56,974 nt of DNA from Saprospiraceae bacterium (GCA_020436935.1 JAGQWX010000031.1:1-56974); one strand, 5' to 3'; shown: positions 34,793 to 44,385, numbered from the stretch's first letter. Notes: generated from the letters alone by a model not told the origin. A program made the numbers and translations.

Positions 34793-34822
34793 ATGAGTCC
34801 ACCCCAAAAAGTATCATTTGAT

Positions 34823-34841
34823 AAAAAATGAGTAATTTTTT
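34823..34841. terminator. AT-rich hairpin between convergent genes
   Basis: AAAAAAT (34823-34829) and ATTTTTT (34835-34841) can pair around a five-base loop, and the T-run lies on both strands. It is the only structure in the 66-base gap between the convergent rrf2 gene and the haem-protein gene, so it may serve as a weak bidirectional terminator. Confidence 0.4.
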
Positions 34842-34858
34842 CGAGATTTTACTTCTTA

Positions 34859-37600
34859 TTACCTGGCCAAAACCTTAAATCCTGACATGACCCAAGGTGC
34901 AATGTAGGTTGTATCAGGACCAGATAATTCTATTTTTAAATGTTTTGCCTCTACAGGATCAAATGAAATAATGGTTGTTCTATCCAATGCGTTACCTGAA
35001 CTTACTTTGTTCCAATTCGTCCCATCCAGAGAAACTTTGATCTCATAAAATTGGGGCGCACTGGAATGATATACAAAATTGGGCCACTTTCCTGTTCTGT
35101 GTCCTTCAGAATTAAATTCCAGCTGGGTAATGCGTTTTGCTTCAGGCATCTCAAAGCCAAACCACATGCCTTTTGATTGTTGCTTTTCTGAGGTCCAACC
35201 TTCATATGAAAAAGCTCCTGACGGGAGACCTTTGCTTCCTTTGCGCACAGGGCCGCTGTGGCTCGCAGTAACCTTCCAATTGTTGTCGTATTTCACTTCT
35301 TTTGGAATTGAAGCATACAATTCTTTAAAAGTATATGGTGTTGTTCTCGACTTGGTGGCTGACCTGATTTTTGCCACCTGCTCTGGTGTCACAATGGAAG
35401 ATTCGTTTTCAAAATTTGTGCGAATAAAAGAAGCTATTGCTGCAATCCATTCATCGTTTTCTTTCATCGGGACCATGACTGCTCCTGCGTATGCTTCACC
35501 TTGGATATCCCCTGAAAGGCCATGCATGATTGCTTTCACCACATATTCCGGATGCAATTTCACCCGATTTGACCCGACAAGAGCCGGTGCCATCAATTGT
35601 CCATTGCCGGCCGGAGTTCCCAAACCTGTACTTCCATGACAGCTAAAACACAATTCTTTATAAATATCTGCTCCTTTTTCAAGTAGTGCCTGTTCTGTTT
35701 CTGTATAGTCTTTGCCTGAGCGTCCGAAAAAAGATGTAATGGTTCGGGGTTCCAATACCTGATTACCAATCAAATTTATACCTTTTGATTTCGATCTTTT
35801 CATGGCAAGTCTTGCAGCATCCTCCCTTCCTTTTAGTTCAAAAAGTCTGGTGGTCATCATGGCACGCATGGCTACATCATCATCCTCATCTTTGGTCATG
35901 TTTAGAAAATCTTCAGCGAGCTGCCCATCTCCTGCCTTATATATAGACTCCCCCGCATACATTGCCATAATACGCATTCTCGGATTGGGGTCTTTCATCA
36001 AGGTGCGAACAAGCGATCCTGTCAATTTTCCGATACCTTCCAGGCACCATAGTGCATGAAATCGAGCATTCAAATTTTTTGAAGTAGTCGCCAATTTTAT
36101 CAAATCAGGAGCGATGCTTTGGTCGCGTCTTTGCACAATGACCTGTTGCGCCATATCTCGCCACCATCCGTTTGGATGCGATAGATATTGCAGCAGTTCC
36201 GAAGTTTTTTGATTGTACATTTTGGGTTTGCGCTTATCCCGCTCCATCCCTTTATAGGTAAGCCTCCATATTCTGCCCAAGCCAATGACCTTATCCAATT
36301 GGTACTGCTGAATTTTGGCCCGCAGATATGAACCTTCACCCGTCCATTGGCCTTCCTGGATGATGCCGTGGTACATGTCACAGATGTACATGGTACCATC
36401 AGGCGCTGTGACCATGTCAACCGGTCTGAATAGCGGATCTGTAGAGCGTAAAAACTCAGACTCTTTATCCTGGTAAACATTTTGAAGCTGAATGAGGCCT
36501 TCTGATTTTTCCTGTCTGATTTGTCGTACAATCCTTGCTACAGGTTCCCCATAAAAATATTGTCCGTACAAATCTTTGGGTAGTTTGTCCCCCCTGAATA
36601 TATCATTGCCTGAGGCACCCGTTACCAAATTCAGCGAACCATCAGGTTGGCGGATTTGCCCCATACCTCCTTGCATGTCGCCAATTAATATAGGGGCTCC
36701 ATATGGCACTCTGAAACCTTTTTGAAATTCAATACTATCCTCAACAACATAATCTCCATAATGTATGGGATATTGAAAATGTGATGGAATGCCATTTGAC
36801 CCTCCCTGAAACCACAGTTTACCATCATCATCATGGGTGATGCCCCATTGGGCCTTATTCGATCCCGTTGGTTCACGTTTTACCCCTGTACTTGTTTCTC
36901 TGACCCTAAATGGATTGACTGTAGAATACAACCAATTGTCCATGCCCCAATACAAAAAAGCCTGTTGATGTTCAACATTTCCGGATCGTCCAAAATTGTC
37001 TGTAAAAAATTCTTTCTTATCGGCCTTGCCATCCTTATTGGTATCGGTGTATTTATAGACCACATCGTCATTGGATTCCATGGTCAAAACTGCATCAGGT
37101 CCATAAGGCAAGACAAAACGAGGAAAAATCAGACCGGATACGAAAGGTGTTCCCTTTTCATATACTCCATCATTGTCGAGGTCTTCCCATCTGGAAATGA
37201 CGCTTTGGGGTGTCAGCGTATTTTCAGAGTCCAAATTGAGCATATAGGTGCGCAATTCAAGCACGTACATCCTCCCATTGCCATCAAAGATAATTTGTGC
37301 AGGTTGTGATATCTGAGGCTCAGTCAAAACCGGCTCCATAGCATAGCCTTCCGGTAATAAAAACCTTTGTTTTTCTTCTTCTACTGTCAAGGGCAAAACA
37401 GGAGGTTGGGGACTCAAATCCACTCCTTTCCAATATGGTAAAGTGGTATCTGCATTTTCCGGCAAGTCAATTTTCGGATAAAATTCTGGTCGGGTCTCAG
37501 CACCCACATCGAGTGGGTTCTTGAGCGGCACAGACTCTTGACAGGAAAATGAAAAAATACAGACGCAAAGGCAAAAGGTGGTGGCTTTAAGTGTGCGCAT
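34859..37600 (-). CDS. Lipoprotein with dehydrogenase-type propeller, HEAT region, cytochrome c and discoidin domain
   Basis: The 913-residue protein has a lipobox (F-S-F-S-C20). Residues about 65-450 form a beta-propeller of the PVC-type/soluble-glucose-dehydrogenase-like group (A-Q-I-I-F-D-G-N-G-R-M-Y-V-L, G-P-D-A-V-L-T-M, M-V-T-A-P-D-G-T-M-Y-I-C-D-M-Y-H-G). A helical repeat stretch follows (about 470-620). A cytochrome c domain has C651-F-S-C654-H655, and a discoidin/F5-8 type C domain ends the protein (about 775-913). Such proteins are common in Bacteroidota and Planctomycetes and are thought to oxidise sugars or other polyols on the cell surface or in the periplasm, with electrons leaving through the haem. 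The true substrate is unknown. The gene stands alone and is convergent to the nos cluster. Confidence 0.8.
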   Translation of the reverse strand: MRTLKATTFCLCVCIFSFSCQESVPLKNPLDVGAETRPEFYPKIDLPENADTTLPYWKGVDLSPQPPVLPLTVEEEKQRFLLPEGYAMEPVLTEPQISQPAQIIFDGNGRMYVLELRTYMLNLDSENTLTPQSVISRWEDLDNDGVYEKGTPFVSGLIFPRFVLPYGPDAVLTMESNDDVVYKYTDTNKDGKADKKEFFTDNFGRSGNVEHQQAFLYWGMDNWLYSTVNPFRVRETSTGVKREPTGSNKAQWGITHDDDGKLWFQGGSNGIPSHFQYPIHYGDYVVEDSIEFQKGFRVPYGAPILIGDMQGGMGQIRQPDGSLNLVTGASGNDIFRGDKLPKDLYGQYFYGEPVARIVRQIRQEKSEGLIQLQNVYQDKESEFLRSTDPLFRPVDMVTAPDGTMYICDMYHGIIQEGQWTGEGSYLRAKIQQYQLDKVIGLGRIWRLTYKGMERDKRKPKMYNQKTSELLQYLSHPNGWWRDMAQQVIVQRRDQSIAPDLIKLATTSKNLNARFHALWCLEGIGKLTGSLVRTLMKDPNPRMRIMAMYAGESIYKAGDGQLAEDFLNMTKDEDDDVAMRAMMTTRLFELKGREDAARLAMKRSKSKGINLIGNQVLEPRTITSFFGRSGKDYTETEQALLEKGADIYKELCFSCHGSTGLGTPAGNGQLMAPALVGSNRVKLHPEYVVKAIMHGLSGDIQGEAYAGAVMVPMKENDEWIAAIASFIRTNFENESSIVTPEQVAKIRSATKSRTTPYTFKELYASIPKEVKYDNNWKVTASHSGPVRKGSKGLPSGAFSYEGWTSEKQQSKGMWFGFEMPEAKRITQLEFNSEGHRTGKWPNFVYHSSAPQFYEIKVSLDGTNWNKVSSGNALDRTTIISFDPVEAKHLKIELSGPDTTYIAPWVMSGFKVLAR

Positions 37601-37855
37601 GTTTACTGTTCAAATTATGATGGTAAATATGTAAAAAATTAGAACTATGGCGACATAAGTCCTTCCTTTTAACAAACAAATTGCATATTGGCAGGCTGTA
37701 TGTTGGAAAGCCCGTTTTCAATCATTTTATGTTACAAAATGAATCAAACTGCAATGTTTTTAATTAAAACACCCAGCAAGTAAAAGACGTACTCATGTTG
37801 TCCTTTATTGAATCAACATGTGACATTTGAAGTCCGCTTCAAAATAGGGCAAGTT

Positions 37856-38908
37856 TTATCTAAACTCCGAGTTGATCTTCGCCAAAGCTGCCTGTCCCGG
37901 GTTGAGTACATCAGCTCCCATGGTATTGAGAGGCGTGTCTGAAGTCTGTAGCAGATCATGCAAACCTTTGGTGTCTGGATCTATGTACATGAGTCCTGTG
38001 AGGATCTGGCCCTTTGTTCTGGCTTCGTGCATTTTAAGTATGCTGCTCAGCTTGTCCGTTGGGTCGAATCCATTGGCCAACTTGCTGAGCTCGATGATAC
38101 TGCCATCATGAAGCGCAATTTCTTTAGAACTACCTTCCTTATAGTCAACAGTTATTTCCTGCTCAATGGGCACAAAATCTATGGTACCTGTAGCTTCTAT
38201 ATGTTCACGTGTGTAATCATAACTTTTGGTCGATCCTTTGTTGTTGTTGAAAGTCACACATGGTGAAATGACGTCCAAAAGTGCAAACCCCGGATGAGAC
38301 AATGCCGCCTTGATCATTGGAATGAGTTGGGCCTTGTCGCCGGAAAAACTCCTGCCGACAAAAGTAGCGCCAAGTTCCAAAGCCAGCGAAGGCATGTCAA
38401 TTGCTTCGAACGGATTGGGCGCTCCTTTCCTGCTCATACTGCCTGCATCGGCGGTGGCGCTGTCCTGGCCCTTGGTAAGACCATAACATCCGTTGTTCAT
38501 GATGATGTACACCACATTGAGGTTTCTTCTGATGGCGTGGACAAATTGCCCCATACCAATGGAGGCGCTGTCACCATCGCCCGAAACTCCGATGTATTTT
38601 AGGTCCCGGTTGGCGAGATAAGCACCAGTTGCCACCGATGGCATCCTTCCGTGTACCGTATTGAATCCGTGTGATTGACCCAGATAGTATGCCGGAGTTT
38701 TACTGGAACACCCAATGCCACTGAGTTTAGCAATTTTGTGGGGCTCTATGGCCAATTCAAAACAAGCCTGGATGATGGCACTGCTGATGCTGTCGTGTCC
38801 GCAGCCTGCACACAAAGTAGACAAGGCTCCTTCGTAATCCTTCCTATAAAATCCAATGCTGTTTTTTTGAGCATCGGGATGGCGGAAAGCGGGTTTGATA
38901 TATGTCAT
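37856..38908 (-). CDS. 2-oxoacid:acceptor oxidoreductase, beta (TPP-binding) subunit
   Basis: The 350-residue protein carries the thiamine-diphosphate motif G-D-G-D (near residue 109) followed about 27 residues later by N-N-G, and the early L-C-A-G-C-G-H-D-S-I segment usual for the KorB/PorB family. L-S-G-I-G-C-S-S-K-T-P is a further family mark. It works with the alpha subunit encoded 23 bases upstream to decarboxylate a 2-oxoacid, most likely 2-oxoglutarate, with CoA and a low-potential acceptor. It is the last gene of a three-gene operon. Downstream, between 37794 and 37843, two short inverted repeats are seen without a T-run. Confidence 0.88.
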   Translation of the reverse strand: MTYIKPAFRHPDAQKNSIGFYRKDYEGALSTLCAGCGHDSISSAIIQACFELAIEPHKIAKLSGIGCSSKTPAYYLGQSHGFNTVHGRMPSVATGAYLANRDLKYIGVSGDGDSASIGMGQFVHAIRRNLNVVYIIMNNGCYGLTKGQDSATADAGSMSRKGAPNPFEAIDMPSLALELGATFVGRSFSGDKAQLIPMIKAALSHPGFALLDVISPCVTFNNNKGSTKSYDYTREHIEATGTIDFVPIEQEITVDYKEGSSKEIALHDGSIIELSKLANGFDPTDKLSSILKMHEARTKGQILTGLMYIDPDTKGLHDLLQTSDTPLNTMGADVLNPGQAALAKINSEFR

Positions 38909-38931
38909 TGCTTATTGTACTTCTATTGTTA

Positions 38932-40740
38932 TCAAATATTACCAACCGTTGCAAGTTTGCGTGCCTGGATGGTCTGGCTCACAAAATCTGCGGTAATGGG
39001 AAAACCATCATAATTGAGCACACTGATAAACTTGGCAGGATCTTCACCCAACTCATTGACCAGCAAGGTCTTGAATTGTGCATCTCTGTTCTGTTCTATC
39101 ACGTACACTGTATCATGATTGGCTAAAAACTCCACGACTTCATTGCCAAAAGGAAAAGCTTTGACCCTCATGGCGTTGAGATTGATGCCCTGGTCTTCTA
39201 GAATGTCAAGACTTTCCTGAGCTGCCCATGCAGTAGTTCCAAAATAAATGATGGCTTCGCTCACACCCGCTTCATTGCGAACGATTTCGGGTTTGGGCAC
39301 CATCGTTTTGGCTGTTTCCCACTTGACTTGCAGTCTTTGCATGTTCCTCACATATGGCGCTGACTCTTCGGTATATTTAGCGTCTTCATCTCTTGATGTT
39401 CCTCTGGTGAAGTAAGCACCTTTGGTAGGGTGTGTTCCAGGGAGTGTTCTGTATGGAATGCCATCGCCATCAGGGTCACGATATCTTCCCCAGCTCTTCA
39501 CTTCTTCGAGTTGTCGAACATTGAGTACTTTGCCCCTGTCGTATTCTCTGCTGTCGTTCCAGTCAAAAGGTGGCGACATGTGGTCATTCATGCCAAGGTC
39601 GAGATCCGTCATCATAAATATCATGGTCTGCAACCTTTCTGCCAGATCAAATGAGTCCGCCATCATGTCGAAGCACTCTTTTGGCGTAGATGGAAACAAC
39701 AAGATGTGTTTGGTATCGCCATGTGAGGCATAAGCGGCAAGTAGAATATCCGATTGCTGGGTTCTGGTCGGCATACCTGTGGAAGGACCACCTCTTTGCA
39801 CATCGACCACCACACCCGGCACTTCTGCGAAATACGACAAGCCAATGAACTCACTCATGAGAGAAATTCCTGGACCCGATGTTGCCGTAAATGATCTTGC
39901 TCCATTCCAGCTGGCACCAAGGACAACACCCATAGAGGCAAGTTCATCCTCCATCTGCACAATGGCATAATTCTTTTTGCCCTCCGCATCGATGCGCAAC
40001 TTGGAAGCATATTTATCAAAGGCGTCCATCAAAGAAGTAGAAGGTGTGATGGGATACCAGGCTGCGACAGTGGCTCCACCATAAACGGCACCAAGGCCGC
40101 ATGCTGTGTTTCCGTCGACCAAAATAGAATCTCTCACCAGGTCTCTTCTCGAAACTCTGATGTTGAGCGGGAAATCATAATGATCTTCTATGTATTTCCT
40201 GCCCAGTTCGATGGCCTGGAGGTTTGGTGCAATCAGCTTTTCCTTTCCGGCAAACTGCTCAGCAAAAATATCTTCAAATACTTTCACCTCAATGTCCAGC
40301 AATTTAGACAAAGCACCTACATAAACAATGTTCTTGAACAACTGCTGAAGCCTTGGCACTTCATAATTGGCCAGACACAAAGCTGTCATTGGAACTCCAA
40401 TATAGGTAATGTCTTGTCTGCGGTCGTCGTACAATGGTTTGGTGCTGTCATACAGCAGGTAACCTCCGGGTTTGATGCTGGCCACATCCTTTGTAAACGA
40501 CTGTGGATTGACTGCTACCATCAAGTCAATGCCTTCTCTCCTTCCCATATATCCTTTCTCACTGACCCTGACTTCATACCACGTGGGCAGGCCCTGAATA
40601 TTGGATGGGAAAATATTTTTTGGCGAGACAGGCACGCCCATTCTGAATATGCTTTTGGCAAACATGTTGTTGGCGCTGGCTGAGCCCGTTCCATTCACGT
40701 TGGCAAAGCGAATGACGAAATCATTTATTCTTACGCTCAT
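38932..40740 (-). CDS. 2-oxoacid:acceptor oxidoreductase, alpha subunit (gamma-alpha fusion)
   Basis: The ORF reaches 40845, but the ATG at 40740 (MSVRINDFVIRFANVNGTGSAS) is chosen because it gives the normal start of this family and lies 4 bases after the stop of the preceding gene. From there the protein has 602 residues. The first ~190 residues are the gamma-type domain (G-T-G-S-A-S-A-N glycine-rich turn), and the remainder is the alpha domain (A-C-G-L-G-A-V-Y-G-G, Y-P-I-T-P-S-T-S-L-M, A-T-S-G-P-G-I-S-L-M-S-E, all conserved). It pairs with the beta subunit to form the functional KorAB-type enzyme. No iron-sulfur motif is present in this subunit; those are in the operon's first gene. Confidence 0.9.
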   Translation of the reverse strand: MSVRINDFVIRFANVNGTGSASANNMFAKSIFRMGVPVSPKNIFPSNIQGLPTWYEVRVSEKGYMGRREGIDLMVAVNPQSFTKDVASIKPGGYLLYDSTKPLYDDRRQDITYIGVPMTALCLANYEVPRLQQLFKNIVYVGALSKLLDIEVKVFEDIFAEQFAGKEKLIAPNLQAIELGRKYIEDHYDFPLNIRVSRRDLVRDSILVDGNTACGLGAVYGGATVAAWYPITPSTSLMDAFDKYASKLRIDAEGKKNYAIVQMEDELASMGVVLGASWNGARSFTATSGPGISLMSEFIGLSYFAEVPGVVVDVQRGGPSTGMPTRTQQSDILLAAYASHGDTKHILLFPSTPKECFDMMADSFDLAERLQTMIFMMTDLDLGMNDHMSPPFDWNDSREYDRGKVLNVRQLEEVKSWGRYRDPDGDGIPYRTLPGTHPTKGAYFTRGTSRDEDAKYTEESAPYVRNMQRLQVKWETAKTMVPKPEIVRNEAGVSEAIIYFGTTAWAAQESLDILEDQGINLNAMRVKAFPFGNEVVEFLANHDTVYVIEQNRDAQFKTLLVNELGEDPAKFISVLNYDGFPITADFVSQTIQARKLATVGNI

Positions 40741-40744
40741 TGAT

Positions 40745-42514
40745 CTATCCTGCTTTTGCTGTCTTATAAAAGAATTTTTCCATCTCCCATGCTGCCGTTG
40801 GACATCTTTCTGCGCAAAGTCCACAGTGGAGACATACGTTTTCATCTTTGATCATCACCCGTGTCGTAGGCAATGGCATGGAGACCAGAAGGTCCTGGCT
40901 CAACTCGTTGGCCGGAGCATTGAGCCTTGTTCTCAGCTCTTCCTCCTCCCCATTTTCTGTAAAAGTGATGCAAGTGGTCGGACAAATGTCCACGCAGGCA
41001 TCACATTCGATGCATTTATCGAAGTTAAACACAGTCTGCACATCGCAATTGAGACATCGTTGGGCTTCCTTAAAGGCCTTTTCAACATCAAAGCCCAATT
41101 CAACCTCGATCTTGCGGTCACTCAGACTCAGTGCTTTGTCTGCATGAGGCACCTTAAACCTCAGGTCTGTGGTGACATCGCTGTCATAAATCCACTCGTG
41201 AATGCCCATTTTCTGATTGACGAGGTTGACCATTGGAGAAGGCCTGTCGAGCAGGTCTTTGCCCTGGCACCTCAAATTTATAGAGATGGCAGCCTGATGA
41301 CCGTGAGCCACAGCCGTGATCACATTTTCAGGGCCAAATGCAGCGTCGCCACCAAAGAACACTTTGGGGTGGGTGCTTGCAAAGGTGACCTTATCTACCA
41401 CCGGCATGTCCCATTCGCCAAATTCCAGGCCGAGGTCTCGCTCGATCCATGGGAAGGTATTTTCCTGGCCTACAGCCATGATGATGTCATCGGCCTGAAA
41501 GTCAACAATTTCTCCGGTTGGCACCAGCTTTCTTCTACCGTTTTCATAAACGGCTTCTACCAATTCAAAGCGCATGCCTACCAACTTACCGTTTTCCAGC
41601 AAGAATGCTTTGGGGTTGTGGTTGTTGTAAAATGGGATGTCTTCTCTTTCTGCATCTTCGATCTCCCAAGGCGAGGCTTTCATCTCATTTCTTGGGCTCC
41701 TTACCACTACACGAACATCTTCACCACCAAGCCTTCGGGAAGTTCGGCAGCAGTCCATGGCTGTATTACCACCGCCAATGACCAATACCTTTTTACCGAT
41801 CGAAGTGCGGTGACCAAAGGCGACACTGGCAAGCCATTGGATGCCTATATGGATCTGGTCTCCAGCTTCTTCTCTTCCTTCGAGTTTGAGATCTTTACCT
41901 TTAGGTGCACCTGTTCCTACAAATACGGCGTCATAGCCTTTGTCCAGCACATCTTTGAGACTGGATACGTAGGTCTTGAAGTGGGTATGAATGCCCATTT
42001 CGAGGATATAATTTACCTCTTCATCGAGGACTGTCTCCGGCAATCTGAAGGAAGGAATTTGCGTACGCATCATTCCTCCTCCTTTGATCTGCTCATCATA
42101 GAGATGGATTTCGTAGCCCAATGGTGCCAAATCTCTGGCCACTGTAAGGGAAGCGGGACCACCACCGATCAAGGCCACTTTTTTGCCATTGGAAGGGAAA
42201 GGCCCTTTTGGTATAAATTTTCCAACGTCTTCCTTGCTCTTATAATCTGCAGCAACGCGCTTGAGACGGCAGATGGCGACAGGTTCTTCCTCTACCCTGC
42301 CCCTGCGACATGCAGGTTCGCAAGGCCGGTCGCAGGTTCTGCCCAAAACGCCTGGAAATACATTGCTTTCCCAATTGATCATGTAAGCTTCGTTGTATTT
42401 GCCTGCTGCAATCAATCTGATGTACTCTGGAACAGGAGTGTGTGCAGGACATGCATATTGGCAATCAACGACTTTGTGGTAATACTCTGGATTAGAAGTA
42501 TCTGTACTCTTCAT
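40745..42514 (-). CDS. GltD-like FAD/NAD(P) oxidoreductase fused to a 2[4Fe-4S] ferredoxin
   Basis: The 589-residue protein begins with the GltD-type cysteine region (C18...C-P-A-H-T-P-V-P-E-Y and G-R-T-C-D-R-P-C-E-P-A-C-R-R-G). It continues with a FAD-binding fold (A-L-I-G-G-G-P-A-S-L-T near 113) and an NAD(P)-binding fold (V-L-V-I-G-G-G-N-T-A-M-D near 243). The C-terminus contains two [4Fe-4S] motifs, C-I-E-C-D-A-C-V-D-I-C-P and C-L-H-C-G-L-C-A-E-R-C-P. It is not a glutamate synthase subunit in this setting, as no gltB is present. It is the first gene of the operon with the 2-oxoacid oxidoreductase subunits and would link them to NAD(P)H, making reversible oxoacid decarboxylation pyridine-nucleotide dependent (inference). 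Confidence 0.88.
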   Translation of the reverse strand: MKSTDTSNPEYYHKVVDCQYACPAHTPVPEYIRLIAAGKYNEAYMINWESNVFPGVLGRTCDRPCEPACRRGRVEEEPVAICRLKRVAADYKSKEDVGKFIPKGPFPSNGKKVALIGGGPASLTVARDLAPLGYEIHLYDEQIKGGGMMRTQIPSFRLPETVLDEEVNYILEMGIHTHFKTYVSSLKDVLDKGYDAVFVGTGAPKGKDLKLEGREEAGDQIHIGIQWLASVAFGHRTSIGKKVLVIGGGNTAMDCCRTSRRLGGEDVRVVVRSPRNEMKASPWEIEDAEREDIPFYNNHNPKAFLLENGKLVGMRFELVEAVYENGRRKLVPTGEIVDFQADDIIMAVGQENTFPWIERDLGLEFGEWDMPVVDKVTFASTHPKVFFGGDAAFGPENVITAVAHGHQAAISINLRCQGKDLLDRPSPMVNLVNQKMGIHEWIYDSDVTTDLRFKVPHADKALSLSDRKIEVELGFDVEKAFKEAQRCLNCDVQTVFNFDKCIECDACVDICPTTCITFTENGEEEELRTRLNAPANELSQDLLVSMPLPTTRVMIKDENVCLHCGLCAERCPTAAWEMEKFFYKTAKAG

Positions 42515-42890
42515 AAAGAATATTTGAATTTCAATGTGGCGAAGCTAAGCAATATTGTCTTTTGCTAAATGTGGCCCAACTTCAATTCAACAATAGTAAT
42601 CAGAATTGTGAAAAATCACAATGAATTTCAAACAAAAATTTACCTGCAATAAAAATTCTCAGTTACAAACTTGAGATTATCTACCACAGGCTTATAAGTT
42701 ACAATTATGTTTAATGTTTCATGGTCTTCTTTTCAGCAGATTTAAAATGGGAGATTTTTTTCCTTCATTTCTTCAACTCATTTGATACTTCGTCAAAATT
42801 CTTGTTATTAATTTTTCTGCATTAATTTGTCTTTTGTTTCTATTTTCAATATTTTTAGCTATCATTAAGACAAAACTCAATTCAACAATT
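42515..42890. other. Divergent control region between the oxoacid oxidoreductase operon and the CBS gene
   Basis: This 376-base AT-rich stretch separates two divergent transcription units. It contains the inverted repeat at 42605-42622 described separately. I could not find a convincing TTTG-N20-TAnnTTTG pair for either direction, and saw no small gene. Confidence 0.5.
42605..42622. promoter_or_regulatory. Inverted repeat ATTGTGA-N4-TCACAAT
   Basis: The two seven-base arms are perfect and separated by AAAA. The half-site TTGTGA resembles that of Crp/Fnr-family regulators, though the classical Crp spacing would be six bases between TGTGA arms. It lies about 90 bases upstream of the oxidoreductase operon start, where an activator could act. 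Confidence 0.4.
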
Positions 42891-43343
42891 ATGATAGAAA
42901 GCAGTGTCACAGAATTTATGGCAAAAAACCTGATTGCCTTTACTCCTGAAACAGATATCAGACACGCCATTAAGGTCATGGTGAAAAATAAAATTTCAGG
43001 AGCACCGGTTGTAGACGGCAACGATAAACTGATTGGCATTCTGTCTGAGAAGGATTGTTTAAGACCGATAGTAGATGCCTATTACAACCAGTTGCCTGGC
43101 GGGTCGGGCAAGGTCAAAGACTATATGTCAAGTAATGTAAAGTCAATAGAATCTACCAAAAGAATCATTGACGCCGCTTATGAATTTGTCAATAGCTCTT
43201 ACAAAAGATTTCCGGTAGTCGACCATACCGGCAAGCTCCTGGGCCAAATCAGCCGCTCGGATGCTTTGCGTGTAGTGAGCGAGTTCAGTCCGGAGTTCAA
43301 ACTGGTCCCTGACAGCTGGAAAATCAGAGAGCCTCAATTGTAA
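42891..43343 (+). CDS. CBS-domain protein
   Basis: The ORF extends to 42834, but the upstream part encodes an unlikely hydrophobic leader; ATG 42891 (MIESSVTEFM) gives a standard protein of 150 residues. Two CBS domains follow one another (about 1-60 and 70-135), with the motifs T-P-E-T-D-I-R-H-A-I, G-A-P-V-V-D-G-N-D-K-L-I-G-I-L-S-E-K-D and F-P-V-V-D-H-T-G-K-L-L-G-Q-I-S-R-S-D. Such pairs bind adenine nucleotides and often regulate other proteins or sense energy charge. No effector domain is attached and no neighbour on the same strand suggests a target. Confidence 0.85.
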   Translation: MIESSVTEFMAKNLIAFTPETDIRHAIKVMVKNKISGAPVVDGNDKLIGILSEKDCLRPIVDAYYNQLPGGSGKVKDYMSSNVKSIESTKRIIDAAYEFVNSSYKRFPVVDHTGKLLGQISRSDALRVVSEFSPEFKLVPDSWKIREPQL

Positions 43344-43405
43344 ATTACATGTTATTTATATTTTGAATTTGCTTTTTCCGGGTATAATGCCACATTACCG
43401 GTGCG

Positions 43406-44374
43406 CTATTCTCTGTTCCACCTGCTTACCCTAAGCTTATACCTGTCCTCACTGAATTTCCACTTATTGACATCAGCATTAGATTCGATCAGATCGACTG
43501 CAGCCTGACCCGGAAGATGACCAAAAAAGTCAATGCCTGTGATGGATTCAACAGCATCTATTGACACTGCAAAATCTTGTAAACGCTCTTCACAAAGCCG
43601 ATGTGGTATCAAAAATGCTATGCCCTTTCGATCCGGTTCGGTCACATCGAGGATGATTTTGAAAAAGTAATCCGGTATCGCTATACCCTTTTTTGTCTTT
43701 CTGATGGTGGTTCCAAATACGGGACCAGAAACTATGTAGACACTTTTGTTGTGGTAGGTCCAATCCCTGGTTTGTTCTTCCAGTTCGCGCCAAATCCCAT
43801 TATTAAAAGCACGCAGCTGAGGTGACATGTTGCTCATGTAAAAACTTTCCCTCATCGCCAGGGTATCAAATGCCATATCGGCTGCAGGTGCAAGATGGCC
43901 TTTGGTATAACCAGAGCCTTTGTAATCATAATAAGTGGCTGATTGAGTAGACACCTTGGGGTCGTCAAAGAAATAATCTGTCCTGGAAATGTTGGGCTTT
44001 CGCAGCAATTCCTGGGTGAGCGGGTAGGAAACCCATTCTGCCTGCTCGTATGCTTCGACATAGGACAGGGTGTAATAAGTATGGTCGACAATTTCACCGT
44101 TTCTTGTGTTGGGGAGCCAGGGCTTTTCCTGGTATATGTTTGGATCATTTTCTGGCTCCTGAGCTTCGTCAGTTGAACGTTTTCCATCACCGCTCACTGC
44201 TCCCTCCGCCGTCTTCAATACTATTGGTGTTGCGGAATTTTTATTATTTCCTGAGAGCAACCGATCATACCCAAAATAGAGCAAACCAAGCAAAATGATG
44301 GCAAATATTGATATCCGGACCATGCCCTTCACCTCGCCACTTCCTGATTCATAATTCCTTCTGAGCTTAGCCAT
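43406..44374 (-). CDS. DNA/RNA non-specific endonuclease, membrane-anchored
   Basis: The 322-residue protein has a basic N-terminus and one transmembrane segment (about 19-36), then a Ser/Asn/Glu-rich linker and a nuclease domain of the NUC1/Serratia type (about 85-315). The catalytic motif, usually DRGH, reads T-K-G-H160-L-A-P-A-A-D, and the metal-binding Asn is N191 in F-N-N-G-I-W-R-E-L-E. All core residues except the Asp-Arg pair are present; Lys-Gly-His variants are found in related bacterial proteins. It probably acts in the periplasm or outside on nucleic acid for nutrition or defence. The gene starts 11 bases after the feoB stop, so it may be cotranscribed with feoAB. Confidence 0.82.
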   Translation of the reverse strand: MAKLRRNYESGSGEVKGMVRISIFAIILLGLLYFGYDRLLSGNNKNSATPIVLKTAEGAVSGDGKRSTDEAQEPENDPNIYQEKPWLPNTRNGEIVDHTYYTLSYVEAYEQAEWVSYPLTQELLRKPNISRTDYFFDDPKVSTQSATYYDYKGSGYTKGHLAPAADMAFDTLAMRESFYMSNMSPQLRAFNNGIWRELEEQTRDWTYHNKSVYIVSGPVFGTTIRKTKKGIAIPDYFFKIILDVTEPDRKGIAFLIPHRLCEERLQDFAVSIDAVESITGIDFFGHLPGQAAVDLIESNADVNKWKFSEDRYKLRVSRWNRE

Positions 44375-44385
44375 AACACTTTACT

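Noticed and set aside
37794-37843. Two perfect seven-base inverted repeats downstream of the oxidoreductase beta subunit
   Set aside because: They may form hairpins, but neither has a T-run on the coding strand, so I do not call them terminators.
40741-40845. N-terminal extension of the 2-oxoacid oxidoreductase alpha subunit
   Set aside because: It overlaps the ferredoxin-coding end of the preceding gene, and the family N-terminus begins at the ATG at 40740.
40601-42568. Long plus-strand frame of 655 codons opposite the GltD-like gene
   Set aside because: It is antisense to a gene with clear motifs, is Cys- and His-rich with no domain pattern, and is a by-product of codon bias in the real gene.
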